64,000 nt of DNA, from NCBI GenBank assembly GCA_965153355.1, contig OZ231128.1:27900001-27964000 (forward strand), written 5' to 3'. Position 1 is the stretch's first letter. Each line of letters opens with the position of its first letter. This document shows, piece by piece, positions 51,473 through 63,835 of this stretch. The position numbers and the translations under genes are program-made. Origin of the DNA: Flaccisagitta enflata (lineage: Eukaryota > Chaetognatha > Sagittoidea > Aphragmophora). The notes beneath the pieces are model-generated. The model had not been told where the DNA came from and did no database searches. It saw only the letters and a program-made list of their open reading frames with translations.

Positions 51473-52122
51473 TTGTTGTTGTTGTTGTTGCTATGTTGTT
51501 GTTGAAGTTGCTGTTGTTTTGAGTTATTGCGTCACTGTTACTACCCAACCGCAGGCTTCTATTGGGTCTGTGATAGTTCTTGTTGTATCACAAATGATAC
51601 TGTCAACAGAGCGCATGCCACGTCCGTTTTATCACCTCACAACATAGAACTTTCTACGTATTGAGATTTTCTGTACATGAAATTATCATGAAGCTGGCGA
51701 GATGCCATGAAAAACACGGCCCAGGAACGTCTAATAGTTGCTGAAAAAAACAAACCAAACTGAAGAAGATATGAAAAAAAAAAGAAAGTTCAAAATAGCG
51801 TCCCACTTGCGGACATACGTACATACCGTCCCAACATATGTATGTTTTAAGGCGATAGAATATTCCATGGCCAAAAATTTTGCTACATGATATCGTTTTT
51901 TTCATTACATACTAAATTAGGTTTGTTTATTGTACAACTCTTTGATTTATTTCTAATCGCCAGTAAATGTCGACTTAAAACAAGGCTCACACCTTACAAG
52001 TCGCGTGCGGTCATTAAGAGCAAAAGACCAAAAGACTAAAAGACTTAAAACAGGAGCAGTAATGCAAAAACGCAAAAACGCAAAAAAAGCAAACAATGAC
52101 CGACCAACTGACCGACCGACAT
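51023..52122 (+). repeat. 1.1 kb tandem duplication, copy 2
   Basis: Same sequence as copy 1, (GTT)n at 51376-51500. Its B element continues past the duplication to a hairpin end at 52155. The junction lies in a poly-G run next to CCGACCGACT. Confidence 0.9.
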
Positions 52123-52155
52123 AGCGGTTCATAGAGTAGCGTTGCACGCGACTAA
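51979..52155 (+). repeat. Family B element at the end of duplication copy 2
   Basis: AACAAGGCTCACACCTTAC to CACGCGACTAA; hairpin AGTAGCG-TTGCA-CGCGACT with one mismatch. The truncated sister starts at about 50869. Confidence 0.78.
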
Positions 52156-52364
52156 AGAAAATATTGTATTGCCAGTGGTATCATTTATTTCTTTTGCTTG
52201 ATCCGTCGTCCTGGGATATTTCTTGTATGGCCCTTTTTTTCCATATGCTGATTGTCACGTTCTCAATTCTTCATTGAAGATCCCGCGCATCCAAAGCCAA
52301 TGAAAAGCACATTTCTATATGAAGAATAAAATAGAGACGAGATGAAAAGAAAAATAACACGGTC

Positions 52365-52475
<111 letters not shown>

Positions 52476-53169
52476 TGAGAATATAGACAGGCATGACAAC
52501 CCACACGCACGGACGCACAGCCATGAAAACACATGCAAACACTCTGACAAAAAGAAAGAGAGACGGTTTGCCAGACAATACAAACCGACAGCAGTCAGAC
52601 ACATTGTCATCGGGGGATAGACATTCCATATTGAGAGCGCAAGCCGGGCGCACACGATGATAGAATTGAGCCCCGAGGCGGAGAATGAATTAAAACTCAC
52701 TTGATATCGATCGAACGACCATCCAAAGCAAAATATTGACTCTCATTCCATTTCACTAAGTCAGCGCTCTGCGCGGACTAGAAAGGAACAAACATCCGGT
52801 CGACTTAAAATCGCGAGAATTTTCGTCGTGTTAGTTCATTACAGCAAAAACTGAAAGCTGAGGTGAATTTCTGAATTTTTGTCCGTCCTTCCGTCCTGTC
52901 CCAGTTGGTTATTGAGGTTTTTCAAGTCTAAAATCAGGCTTGACTTTTGTCTTCTCAGCCCTTCAACCATTTCTCTCAGCGTAAAGGTAATCCCTCCCAG
53001 ACATGATATCAGCCAACCCATCGGTGTAGGGGAGCAAAGAGCTCAGGGACATCCAAGCCATTTTCAAGCCCGACAGCACCTTCAAGCCCGAAGTAAAAAA
53101 AAATGTTTTGCACTTTAAGTAAGCAATGTGCTTAAATTTTCTATGATTTTAAGCCTAACGTTCTCATAA

Positions 53170-53652
53170 ACTTGGTCTTTATGAGAAAAGGCTAGGATTT
53201 GGGCCTTACGGCTGGGATTTGGGTGTCAAGGGTGGGATTGGGGCCTCGAGGCTGGGATTGGGGCTTTGAGGTTGGGATTTGGGCCTTAAGGTTGGAATTT
53301 GATCATTGAGGCTAGGATTTGGGCCTCATGGCTGAGATTTGGGCCTCCAGGATTGGATTTGGGCCTCCAGGATTGGATTTGGGCCTTGGGGATGGAGTCT
53401 GAGCCTCAGGGATGTGATATGAGCCTCAAGGATGGGATTTGGGCTTTGAGGCTGGGATTTGAGCCCAAGGCTGGGATTTGGGCCTCGTGGCCGGGATTTG
53501 GGCCTTGAGGCTGGGATTTGGGTTCCAAGACTAGGATTGAGTCGGGGGAAGGGGGGACGGACGGACGGACGGACGGAGGAGAAGGAGAAAATTCCCCATA
53601 TGTGTGAAAGCATAGGTCATCGACTCCTTTGGGGCCGCTGCCCAAAAGGGGT
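53170..53652 (+). repeat. Family A element, head missing
   Basis: About 18 units of GAGGCTGGGATTTGGGCCTC, (GGAC)5, then GTGAAAGCATAGGTCATCGA and GGGGCCGCTGCCCAAAAG. Directly continues into a B 3' half. Confidence 0.82.
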
Positions 53653-53743
53653 CCGACCAACCAACCGACCGACCAACCCACCGACCGACCGACCAACCAA
53701 CCAACCAACGGACCGACATAGCTGGGTATAGAGTCGCGACTAA
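53653..53743 (+). repeat. Family B 3' half abutting an A element
   Basis: GTCCGACCAACCAACCGACC to GAGTCGCGACTAA; the hairpin has collapsed to AGTCGCGACT. The A-B junction resembles the one at 38478. Confidence 0.75.
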
Positions 53744-53919
53744 AAAGAGTGTACTATTTATGGGAACTATTGGAACTCGAATTCTATTTAAAAGGAGAAG
53801 AAAACGAATATACAATATCCATTTCTATCAACACAGTCGACCTCCTTTTCCGATGTGAGGACGATAATGATGATAAAGTTGATTCTCATGGTCTTGAACG
53901 GTTTTGTTCCAATGTGGTT

Positions 53920-54705
<786 letters not shown>

Positions 54706-54856
54706 TTGATTTTTTTCTTGTCATCATTTTTTTGCAATCTGTTTTTTTTTCTCTTCATATTCTCGGAAGACGAAAAAGAGATAACGTTTTGCTTTCAGTC
54801 TCAGTCCTTTCCTAACATTCCTTTGCCATTCAATCACGATTCCCCCTCTCTGCGTT

Positions 54857-54859
<3 letters not shown>

Positions 54860-54927
<68 letters not shown>

Positions 54928-54965
54928 GTCTGTCTGTCTGGCTCTCTGTCTGTCTGTCTGTCTGA
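54860..54965. repeat. (TCTG)n microsatellite
   Basis: About 100 bp of TCTG with a few CTCTG steps. Confidence 0.95.
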
Positions 54966-55199
54966 CAAACGGCCTGGCTGTCTGACTGTCCGCTTGTCTA
55001 TTTGTCCTCCTGTTTCTGCACGTTTGTCTGCCTGTCTGTTTGAATATCTTTTTGGTTATCTTTCTGTCGGAGCTGAATGACTGGCTTTCTGAATGTCGCC
55101 TTTTACTGTTTTTACTGTTTCTGTTTGTTGGTCTGTATGACTGTTGCCTGTTTCTGCTACAGTTTTTGTACGTTTGCTTCCTCCCCCCCCCCGCAGAAA

Positions 55200-55201
<2 letters not shown>

Positions 55202-55290
<89 letters not shown>
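55202..55290. repeat. (CT)n microsatellite
   Basis: About 90 bp of CT, then irregular pyrimidine-rich sequence to 55718 without other features. Confidence 0.97.
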
Positions 55291-55293
<3 letters not shown>

Positions 55294-55718
55294 ATCTTTT
55301 CTCTCTCTTGCTCATCATTTTAATCATCCTCGTTTTTTAGCATCTCTTTTCTTTTCCTTCTCCTCAGATGTGTTTCAACTCGTTCTCACCCTCTTCTTCC
55401 TCTCCTTTCTTCCTCCTTCTTTCTTTTACTCCCTCTGTCACCGTCTTCGTCCACCATGTTCTTTCACCCAGATCTTTCTCCCTCTTCCTTCTTCCTAATT
55501 CTTTTTCCTTCTTCTTCCTCATTTTCTTTTTTTCTTCTCTAGCCTTCCTCCTTCACCCTCTTCCTCTTTCTTTCTTTTTTTTTCTTTAGTTTTTAGTCTG
55601 ATCAACCCCTGCTCCTTTCTTTCTCCTTTACTCCCCCCTTTTTCTGCCTTTCCTATAATCTCTTTTTCTTTCGCTCTTTCTTTTTTATCCTCGACTGCAA
55701 ACATCGGGAGTTTTCTTC

Positions 55719-55995
55719 CTTTTTGGGCAGCGGCTCCGAAGGGGTCGATGACCTATGCTTTCACACAGATATGCACATATGGGGAATTTTTCTTCTCCAT
55801 CTCCTCCTCCCTCTCAGTCCCCCCACCCAATTCGGCCTCCCCCACAGCCTCTGGGAAGAGAAAATTCCTCATATGTGTGAAAGCATAGATCATCGACCCC
55901 TTCAGGGCCATTGTCCTGTACCCTCCCTCAATCTTAATCACAAACTACACCAGCAGGGCACAGTTACCGCTGATCATCTGATGCTTTAGCAACTT
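55719..55995 (-). repeat. Family A element without minisatellite core
   Basis: TTTTTGGGCAGCGGCTCCGA, GGTCGATGACCTATGCTTTC, a short non-repetitive centre, GTGTGAAAGCATAGATCATC, then CAGCAGGGCACAGTTACCGC. At about 277 bp it shows the basic architecture. Confidence 0.85.
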
Positions 55996-56227
55996 TTTAC
56001 TTTCTCTCTCCACCGAAGCAGCATCAATTTTTTTTTCCTTTCTTGGACATTAAGCCGACCACGGAATAACTCATTCTCTTTAGCACTTGCTTTTCTTTTT
56101 CTCTCTTTACATGGCTTTTCTTCGACTCATGTTTGTCTGTCTCAACAACTGTTCTCATCTCTTTTTTTCTGTATCTTTAGAAAGCCATGCAAACTTAAAT
56201 CACCAGTATTTTTGCAGTCTCCGGTTG

Positions 56228-56504
<277 letters not shown>

Positions 56505-56719
56505 TTTTTATCATCTTTGTTCTTCTTTTGCGGTAATGGCTTTTTAGTTTTTACTCCAGAAATGTCAAAAAAACGTCGGAAAAACATCGAATCGGAGATA
56601 AGAGAATTAATGCTGAGTTTAAAGGTATTAATTCAAAGTTAAAGAATATTCTCGTGGAAAAAGAGAGAAAAAAACAACCGAAAAATTGTAAACGATGAAG
56701 AGGGCATCTACAGAAATAT

Positions 56720-56871
56720 GCCCAGTATATTCTTATGAAGTGCTCTAGTTCCCACTGACTCCAAGAAACAGGAGTCCTACCCATTTCAGAAGCCGGCCGG
56801 AGTGCACAGAAAAGCCAAAACACCCCAATGAACCCTGTTTTTACGGCCATCATGGCAGCTCCGTTTGACAT
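56720..56871 (-). pseudogene. Degraded exon-like fragment, copy 1
   Basis: From an ATG at 56871 the frame begins MSNGAAMMAVKTGFIGVF. One extra T then shifts it; past the shift the other frame reads GFSVHSGRLLKWVG, closely like the copy at 57614. The conserved part looks like the N-terminus and first membrane helix of a small membrane protein (claudin/tetraspan-like at most). The family is not identified. Inverted relative to copy 2. Confidence 0.4.
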
Positions 56872-56906
56872 GCCGCTACTTGTTATTTAACAAGTCATCC
56901 AAGCCA

Positions 56907-57255
56907 AGGATTGCTCATGGTAAGCGGTACCCAATGCCCTGCTTGGAGTGATCAGCTGGAGAAGTAGAGTGAGCGCAGGACAGCGGCCCCAAAGGCTTGA
57001 GAGGGCAGATTTGAGGCCAGAAAGGACTGAATGCAAGCCTTGGAGGGTTGATCTATGGTCTAAGAGGGCTGACCTGAGAGTGAGATTTTAAGTCTGAGAG
57101 GGTTGATTTGGGCCTCTTTGGATAGAAACAGCCTGATTTGGGCCTGAGAGTCCTTGGGGGGAGAACGGATGTATGCTTGGATTGATGGACGGACGGACGG
57201 ACAGAGGGATGGACGGACAGACAGAAATTGACCCCTGGGCCCTGCTGCCCAAAAA
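56907..57255 (+). repeat. Family A element, decayed
   Basis: CATGGTAAGCGGTACCCAAT, GACAGCGGCCCCAAAGG, GA-rich 20-bp units, (GGAC)n, and CCCTGCTGCCCAAAAAG. Confidence 0.72.
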
Positions 57256-57367
57256 GAGGTCATTTCCATCCATCTGAACAACTCTCTGTAATTTTGTCTG
57301 AAGGTTCAACCGTCTGTCAGTTCGTTAGTCAGTTCAATAATTCACTCGCCCTTATGGCTGCTATAAG

Positions 57368-57409
57368 ATATGGATATGTGATTCCTTATAAGGAATCACA
57401 TATCCATAT
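57368..57409. repeat. Perfect 42-bp palindrome
   Basis: ATATGGATATGTGATTCCTT-A followed at once by its exact reverse complement, with no spacer. Confidence 0.95.
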
Positions 57410-57613
57410 TTACCGCCAAACCAGAAAACATGCTCCAGGAGGGGCTCAAAATCGACTCTCCTTCTGAATTTTTATAGCAAGTGATATTCCCATTCCGATG
57501 CGCTCAAAACAAAGAAAACGATCTTGAACAGAATCTATGCGGTCCGTCAAAAAATGCATTCACGCTGTCAAAGCTATTGCTAAAAAATAACCCTACGGAT
57601 AATGGTGAACCTT

Positions 57614-57712
57614 ATGTCAGATGGAGCTGCCGGGGCTGCAATGAGAGCAAGGTGCATAGGGGTGTTTGGCTTTATTGTGCTCTCCGGCCTATTTTTAAAA
57701 TGGGCGGGTTAA
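57614..57712 (+). pseudogene. Degraded exon-like fragment, copy 2
   Basis: ATG at 57614 opens MSDGAAGAAMRARCIGVF, then GFIVLSGLFLKWAG and a stop after 32 codons. Similarity to copy 1 starts at the ATG and fades after the KW.G codons. The hydrophobic centre suggests a membrane helix. Confidence 0.4.
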
Positions 57713-58076
57713 CCGCCTTCTTCCCAGTAACATGTTCCTTGAGATTATTGTGAGTTCCAGTAATTTGGAGAAGAGCATCAGGAGCAAAGACGGTTTTGAG
57801 CCCTATCTGTGCTACAGGAACAGTGCTCAGAATTAACAATGCCACAAATTGGCATTTTATTTTTCCAAAAAATGAACACCCAAACACGGGTGACCACATT
57901 TCTGAGATCGGTTACGACGGCACCGCTTTACGGCAACGACAATAATTAAAGCGAGTTGGATGTTGGAAAAACAAAAGACGCACCTGTTACCCGCCTTCTA
58001 CCTGACAAATGAAGAACCAGAAGAAAAAAGTTAAGGATTGAATTACGTGAGGCAAAGATTAAAAAAAAAAGGCAAA

Positions 58077-58582
58077 ATAGTCGCAAAAGCGTTAGATGGT
58101 CAGCGGTACCCGTTGCCCCATAGTGAGTGTATGTTGGTGTGAGGTGGTTAGAGGGGCAGCGGCCCCGAAGGGGCCGATGACCTATGCTGTTTTTATTTGG
58201 GCCTCAAGGATGGAATTAGGGCCTGGAGGCTGGGATTGGGGCCTTGAGGCTTGGATTAGGGCCTTGAGGCTGGGATTTGAGCTTCGAGGCTGTGATTTCA
58301 GCTTCAAAGCTGAGATTTGAGCTTTGAGGCTGGGATTTGAGCTTTGAGGTTGGGATTTGAGCTGCAGGGCTGGGATTTGAGCCAAAAGATTGGAATATGA
58401 GCGATGAAGCTGGGATTTAAGCCATAAGGTTGGAATTTGAGCCCCGAGCCTAAGATTCAAGCTCGAGGCTGTGATTTGGGCTTGAGGCTGCGATTTGAGC
58501 TTCGATGCCAGGGGGGGATGGAGAAGGAGGAGGAGGAGAAGGAGGAGGAGAAAATTTCTCCTTATGTGAAAGCCGCTGCCCA
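58077..58582 (+). repeat. Family A element
   Basis: TAGTCGCAAAAGCGTTAGATGG head, GGCAGCGGCCCCGAAGGGGC, units GAGGCTGGGATTTGAGCTT, then GGAG-rich sequence and CTTATGTGAAAGCCGCTGCC, with part of the right arm deleted. Confidence 0.85.
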
Positions 58583-58620
58583 AAAGGAGAGTTACAGATC
58601 AGCAGATCCCAAGGGAAAGG

Positions 58621-58818
58621 AACCAGGCCGCATATACGGCTTCCTCAGTCGCGTGCGGGAGGCCAAAACTGTGGTCACTGGAGCGTTTGGACAGGAGCAG
58701 TGACGCCAAAGACCAAAAAATGATAATGATAAAAAAGTTCAACATGACGGGTTGACGGATAGCACGACCAATCTACGGACAGACAAAGCGGGGTGTAGAG
58801 TGGCGTAACACGTGACTA
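58621..58818 (+). repeat. Family B element
   Basis: CCAGGCCGCATATACGGCTT, AGTCGCGTGCGGG, GGACAGGAGCAGTGACG, ending GTGGCGTAACACGTGACTAA; the hairpin is partly decayed. Confidence 0.78.
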
Positions 58819-59024
58819 AAAATGGAGATTTTAGAATCTTCAGCAGATTCTACCGGAGTAAAATATAATGGGGAGAATGCGAGAATTCATCAAGTGGATT
58901 TCTTGGGTCAGAGACAAGCGGTTGTATTTTTCACGTAAAGGTCATTGGGAGGTACTGGGAAAAGAAAAAATATCCTAAAAAAAAATTGTATTTTCGTGAA
59001 ACAACATGCAATTGTAACAAGGAA

Positions 59025-59196
59025 CAAAAGTACCCCGCTCTATCGAACCCGCTTCTAACTGAATTCCGCACATAACAGATGCCTATTCTTATTTACTATA
59101 CTAGCTTTTATTTACAACATTAGCTAAAACAGAATTCCACCTATAACAGATAAAATTTGTTGGTCCCTAGAAATCCGTTGGAGCGGGATTTTACTG
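59025..59196. mobile_element. Pogo/Tigger-type MITE, decayed left end
   Basis: ACCCCGCTCTATCGAACCCG left, inverse TTGGAGCGGGATTTTACTG right, TA after the right end. Confidence 0.6.
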
Positions 59197-59310
59197 TAGC
59201 AGCACTTGAAATTTGGGACACGGATATTGAAGGAATCTCGAAGAGTGGGTTCAGGTGTTCCGCGGAGTGATACCGACATGGGAAGAAATGGCGTTAGAGT
59301 AAAAAGGCAG

Positions 59311-59317
<7 letters not shown>

Positions 59318-59362
<45 letters not shown>
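59318..59362. repeat. (AG)n microsatellite
   Basis: About 45 bp of AG. Confidence 0.96.
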
Positions 59363-59364
<2 letters not shown>

Positions 59365-59515
59365 TCGCGAGAGAGGATGGCTTTCTGAAAGATCTACACA
59401 CAGTCTGAAGTCTCTGAACAACGAAAAGAAAGACAGAGAGACAGACAATCAGACGGTCAGACAAAGAAATATCTATGGAGGCTCAAAAAGTAAGTGTAAG
59501 AATAATGACGAAAAA

Positions 59516-59707
59516 AACAAGGCCAGATACACGGCTAGCGAAGTCGTGTGCGGGTGGGCAGGGGCCATATTTGCGGTCACTATACCATTTGGTCAGGAGC
59601 AGTGAGGTCAAAGAAATGAAATCATAAAAAAAGGTAAAGTGTGACCGACCAACCGACCAACCGACCGACGGACAAAGCGGGTTGTAGAGTCGCGTGCACG
59701 CGACTAA
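59516..59707 (+). repeat. Family B element
   Basis: AACAAGGCCAGATACACGGC, AGTCGTGTGCGGGTGGGCAG, CCGACCAACCGACC, ending in the perfect palindrome AGTCGCGTGCACGCGACT plus AA. Confidence 0.88.
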
Positions 59708-59857
59708 AAAAAGAAACAGGCCAACCGGAACCGACCGAGGAAAGTGAAGTAAACGAATGAAACAGATGCAACGTGAGTGGCGGAAATAGACAAAAGTACT
59801 GACAGACGAAGTTGACAGAATAAACCACGGACAAAAAGACAGAGACAAACAAAAATA

Positions 59858-60013
59858 CAAAACCCGCTCTAACGGATTTCAAGGGATCAATATATAAATT
59901 CTGTCATAGTCAATATAGGAAATAAAAGAAAACAGGTTGAAGGGACAAAGAAATAGTATCTGTTACAGGCGGAATTCCGTTAAAAGACGGTGTGTTGGTG
60001 CGAGGTTCAACTG
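59858..60013. mobile_element. Pogo/Tigger-type MITE, 156 bp
   Basis: CAAAACCCGCTCTAACGGAT left, diverged inverse ending GAGGTTCAACTG right, TA at 59856-59857 and 60014-60015. Confidence 0.68.
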
Positions 60014-60015
60014 TA

Positions 60016-60810
60016 TGGAGGATGAAAGAAATTAAGACAGAAAAACAGACGAAAAGGAAGAATGTCAGATTGAAGAAGCAAGCCGAGTATGGAAAGAGGA
60101 AATCAGAGTGTGGGACCAGGTGTATTTCAGAGTTATCCAATGAAAAGTAACAACTTCTATTTTTGCAAGACGTAGTTTTCAGATTAAAAAAAAAAGAACG
60201 AAAAAGTGTTGAAAAAAAGGAAAAAAAAAGGGGGGAAAGTAGGGATTCAAAAGCTCTTCGGTACCTGATGCCTTATTAAGTAGGCAGTCTGTTCTATCAG
60301 CGCTCTTGTCTCTCATCGCGTTTCGGCTTGACGGTCTGTATGTTTGAAGCAAATTTCATAGTACATCGTTTTTTCATAATTAGCTTTTTCAATGTGGAAC
60401 ATGTGCTGTAAGGTTATAGGACCATAAATGGCCTAATGATTTATTTCTAATGTTTCACAGAAATGTCCAATTTTCTCTCAGTTAAGCTTGCGTAAAAATT
60501 TCGAATTTGTAAAAGGTCGTCCAAGACACGAAAACATGAAAGCCATTGAGAAAGCTTCAAACCCGTGTTGTAGATTGACTAAAACCGATTGGTTACGCTT
60601 TGTTTTTGTTCTTGTTTCTTTTCTTTGGTGGGAGTCTCCCACTGGGAGATTTACTTGGTCGAACCATCTGTCACCGTTTCCCCTCTTACCCCCTCCTTCG
60701 TCTTTCTTTACGGTTTTATACAATTCTTTTATTCGTCATTTTCATCAGGCGGATGATGTCACCCATCCAAGAAACATAAGCTTTCACCAGTCGAATCTGT
60801 AGACATCCAC
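60016..60810. other. Interval without recognised genes
   Basis: A decayed A head (CGGTACCTGATGCC near 60260) and nothing else defended. Confidence 0.45.
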
Positions 60811-60814
60811 GTAG

Positions 60815-61665
60815 TTTAGCATGTATTCACTGAGTGACTTACACAGCCACTCACGTAGTCAGGCATCAGGTCATTCACCTTGCCAATCATCCTCCCATGC
60901 ATCCTGAAAGTGACAAGCGGTCACGGACGTAGTCTTCCATCCATCACACATGTACTCCTGTAGTCACCCATATAGTCACTGATTTTGTTACGCATGTTGT
61001 CACACACGAAGTCACGCGTGAGTCACACGTAGTCACGCGCGTAGTCACATGTAGTCACGCACGTAGTCACACAAAGTCATGCATGTAGTCACAAGTGATC
61101 AAGCATAGTAGTCACACATAGACATGCGCATAGTCACACAAAGTCACGCATGTAGTCACACAAAGTCATATGCATAGTCACACGCAGTCACGTGCATAGT
61201 CATGCGTAGTCCCACACAGTCACGTGCATAGTCGCACATTGATGTGCGTAGTCACACATAGTCACATGCGTAGTCACACGTAGTCACGCACATAGTCACA
61301 TGTAGTCATGCATGTAGTCACATGTAATTACGCTCATAGTCACATGTAGTCACGCGCGTAGTCACACCTGTAGTCACACGTAGTCACGCGCCTAGCCACA
61401 CATAGTCACGCGCCTAATCACACATGGTCACATGCGTAGTCACATGCGGTCACGCGCGTTATCACACATAGTCACGCGCGTAGTCACATGTAGTCATGCG
61501 CGTTGTCATACAAAGTCACGCGCGTAGTCCTACGAAGTCATGCGTGCAGTCACGCGCGTAGTCACACATAGTCACGCGCGTAGTCACGCGTGTAGTCACA
61601 CGTAGTCATGCGCGTAGTCACACGTAGTCACGCGCGTAGTCACACGTAGTCACGCACCCTGACAC
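60815..61665. repeat. CpG-rich GTAGTCAC minisatellite, about 850 bp
   Basis: Imperfect 10-11-bp units alternating GTAGTCACACG and TAGTCACGCGC, regular from about 61010 and decayed to the left. Confidence 0.92.
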
Positions 61666-61757
61666 AAACTCGTGTCTGCTTTGCACTTTTGCAGATAATG
61701 GAGAAGGAATAAAGATGAGATGAGTGGAAAAATCGATATCGCATTAAACGATTCTCA

Positions 61758-61880
<123 letters not shown>

Positions 61881-62064
61881 CAATGAGACAATGAATGACA
61901 GAATGATTGACTATCACAGAGAGCTATGAATGGAGAGCTTTCTTTGCAGTCAAAATATATTATAAAAGAAAAGAATCTTGATTCAAGACTTGAAATCAAA
62001 ATCCGCGATCATTTCATTAAAAACGGACCAAAACGAAAACTAGGGTTTTGTGCGCGCTTGCGTG

Positions 62065-62195
62065 AACAAGGCGGATACACGGCAATCCAGTCGAGGGGCG
62101 GTGCGAAAACCGCTCGGATTTCAAAAATGTGACGGACTGACGGACCGACCTACCGACCGACACGGCAAGGTGTATAGTCGCGTGTCCGCGACTAA
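62065..62195 (+). repeat. Family B element
   Basis: AACAAGGCGGATACACGGCA to CGCGACTAA; hairpin AGTCGCG-TGTC-CGCGACT. A further GGTCGGTCAGTCCGTCGGTC scrap lies at 62435. 62480-63184 shows nothing recognised. Confidence 0.86.
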
Positions 62196-63184
62196 AAATG
62201 GCCGGTCATTGCCAATGATAAAACGATTTTTTGTGTGCATTGTATCGATGCTATATTAATTACGTATATGAGGGGATTGAGTTGGACACATGTGGTAAGA
62301 TAAGGAAACTTGGATAATTGTCAATTTGTCACGGACGAAGTCATGGAGAAACTGAGCACCAGGACAGAGTCAAAATCCTGTGACAATCATACTGTACGAC
62401 TTGCTATCGAGTTCGTCTTATTTTGAAGTCGCGGTCGGTCAGTCCGTCGGTCCGTGGGTCCACCGGTCACATACTTGAATCTTTACCCTTTTCTCATTGT
62501 ATTTCAAGACATTTCTATATGTGCACGTTTCATGCATGTGTCTTCACTTCATTACTGCACCAGCCCAACCATCAGCGACTGTTGCCCTGTGTTGGGCGTG
62601 TTATACTAAACAAAAAGTGTCAAATAGGGAAGAAGAAAGCGTTTCTGATCAGACAGAGACTGCTCCAAACTTATCCCTGGAATTACGGTTGTCATGCTTT
62701 ACAAGGCACAATTCGCGGTCTCCCAGGCGGAGCATGGGTAAAATAAGCCATTTTGGAAATCAAATAAATTCAACATATCTATACATCATTGTGAAGGTTA
62801 TACATTACTATATATGAATTCACGATTGAAATTTGTTAGCAGGGTCAAATCTTTATGCAAATAAGGTTATAATGATATTGTTCGAAATTTTCCTTTTTTT
62901 CAAAATTTAACCATTTGATGAAGTAAGATAGATCAGTAAAGGTTCATATGGTGCAAATAGTCAGATGTAGATGTGTTCACACTATCTTGATCATTGGGAA
63001 TGCGTAGTTTTGAATGAAATTGAATGCAAAAACCCAAAAAGACAAAAATATCAATGTTTTGCATGTAGACAAAAAAGCCACAATCACAGCGATTTTAAAG
63101 ACTGGATATATGAATTTTGAATCTGATATGTATCTATCTGAAAACTCTTACATAAATCTGACATTATTGAAATATATCTATATA

Positions 63185-63835
63185 CATTAGCTTGTACCTA
63201 AATGACTAAAAGCAATAAAATCAGAATTCTACAAGTAGTTCTTGTTGTGGGGCTGTCTTGGGCTTCTAATGGCATCAATTTTGGTCTGAAAAATTTGCAT
63301 CTTGCTGTCCGCGCCTTACCTTGAATTTTCCTTCAGCCTATGGGAAACCAAAAATTTCAAAGTGCTTAAATCTCTGTTTTGACTGCAGATTTGAAATCTG
63401 CAGAAAAAATTGTTAATTGAAAGTGCTTTCCTTTTTTCAATATTCCTTTGGGATCATAGTCAAAATTCATCTTAAAGATATAAAAAAAGGTAAGTTTGGC
63501 AATTTTACATATAAATAAAAGAGAAAGGTAAGTTTTGCAAACTTTGACACTTATTTTGAGCACCTTCTAGTTGGAATATTGAAAAAAGGAAAGCACTTTC
63601 AATTATCAGTTTTTTCTGCAGATTTCAAATCTGCAGTCAAAACAGAGATTTAAGCATTTTGAAATTTTTGGTTTCCCATAGGCTGAAGGAAAATTCAAGG
63701 TAAGGCGCGGACAGCAAGATGCAATTTTTTCAGACCAAAAGTGATGTCATTGGAAGCCCAAGACAGCCCCACAATAAGAACTACTTGTGGAGTTCTGATT
63801 ATATTGTTTATTGCCATTTCAGTACAAGCTAATAT
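63185..63835. mobile_element. Foldback element of about 650 bp
   Basis: Two arms of about 260 bp (63185-63446 and 63574-63835) are inverted copies with about 90 percent identity by eye (CATTAGCTTGTAC, GGGGCTGTCTTGGGCTTC, GCAGATTTGAAATCTGCAG), around a spacer near 127 bp. No convincing target duplication or transposase. Confidence 0.75.

Noticed and set aside
60488-60802. Overlapping frames of about 80-100 codons on both strands
   Set aside because: No recognisable domain; overlap on both strands and low-complexity tails make either unconvincing.
60815-61665. CRISPR-like GTAGTCAC array
   Set aside because: Units are directly adjacent with no spacers; a minisatellite.
62423-62817. Frames of about 100 codons after the last B element
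   Set aside because: No domain recognised, and the beginning lies in a GGTCGGTC scrap of family B.
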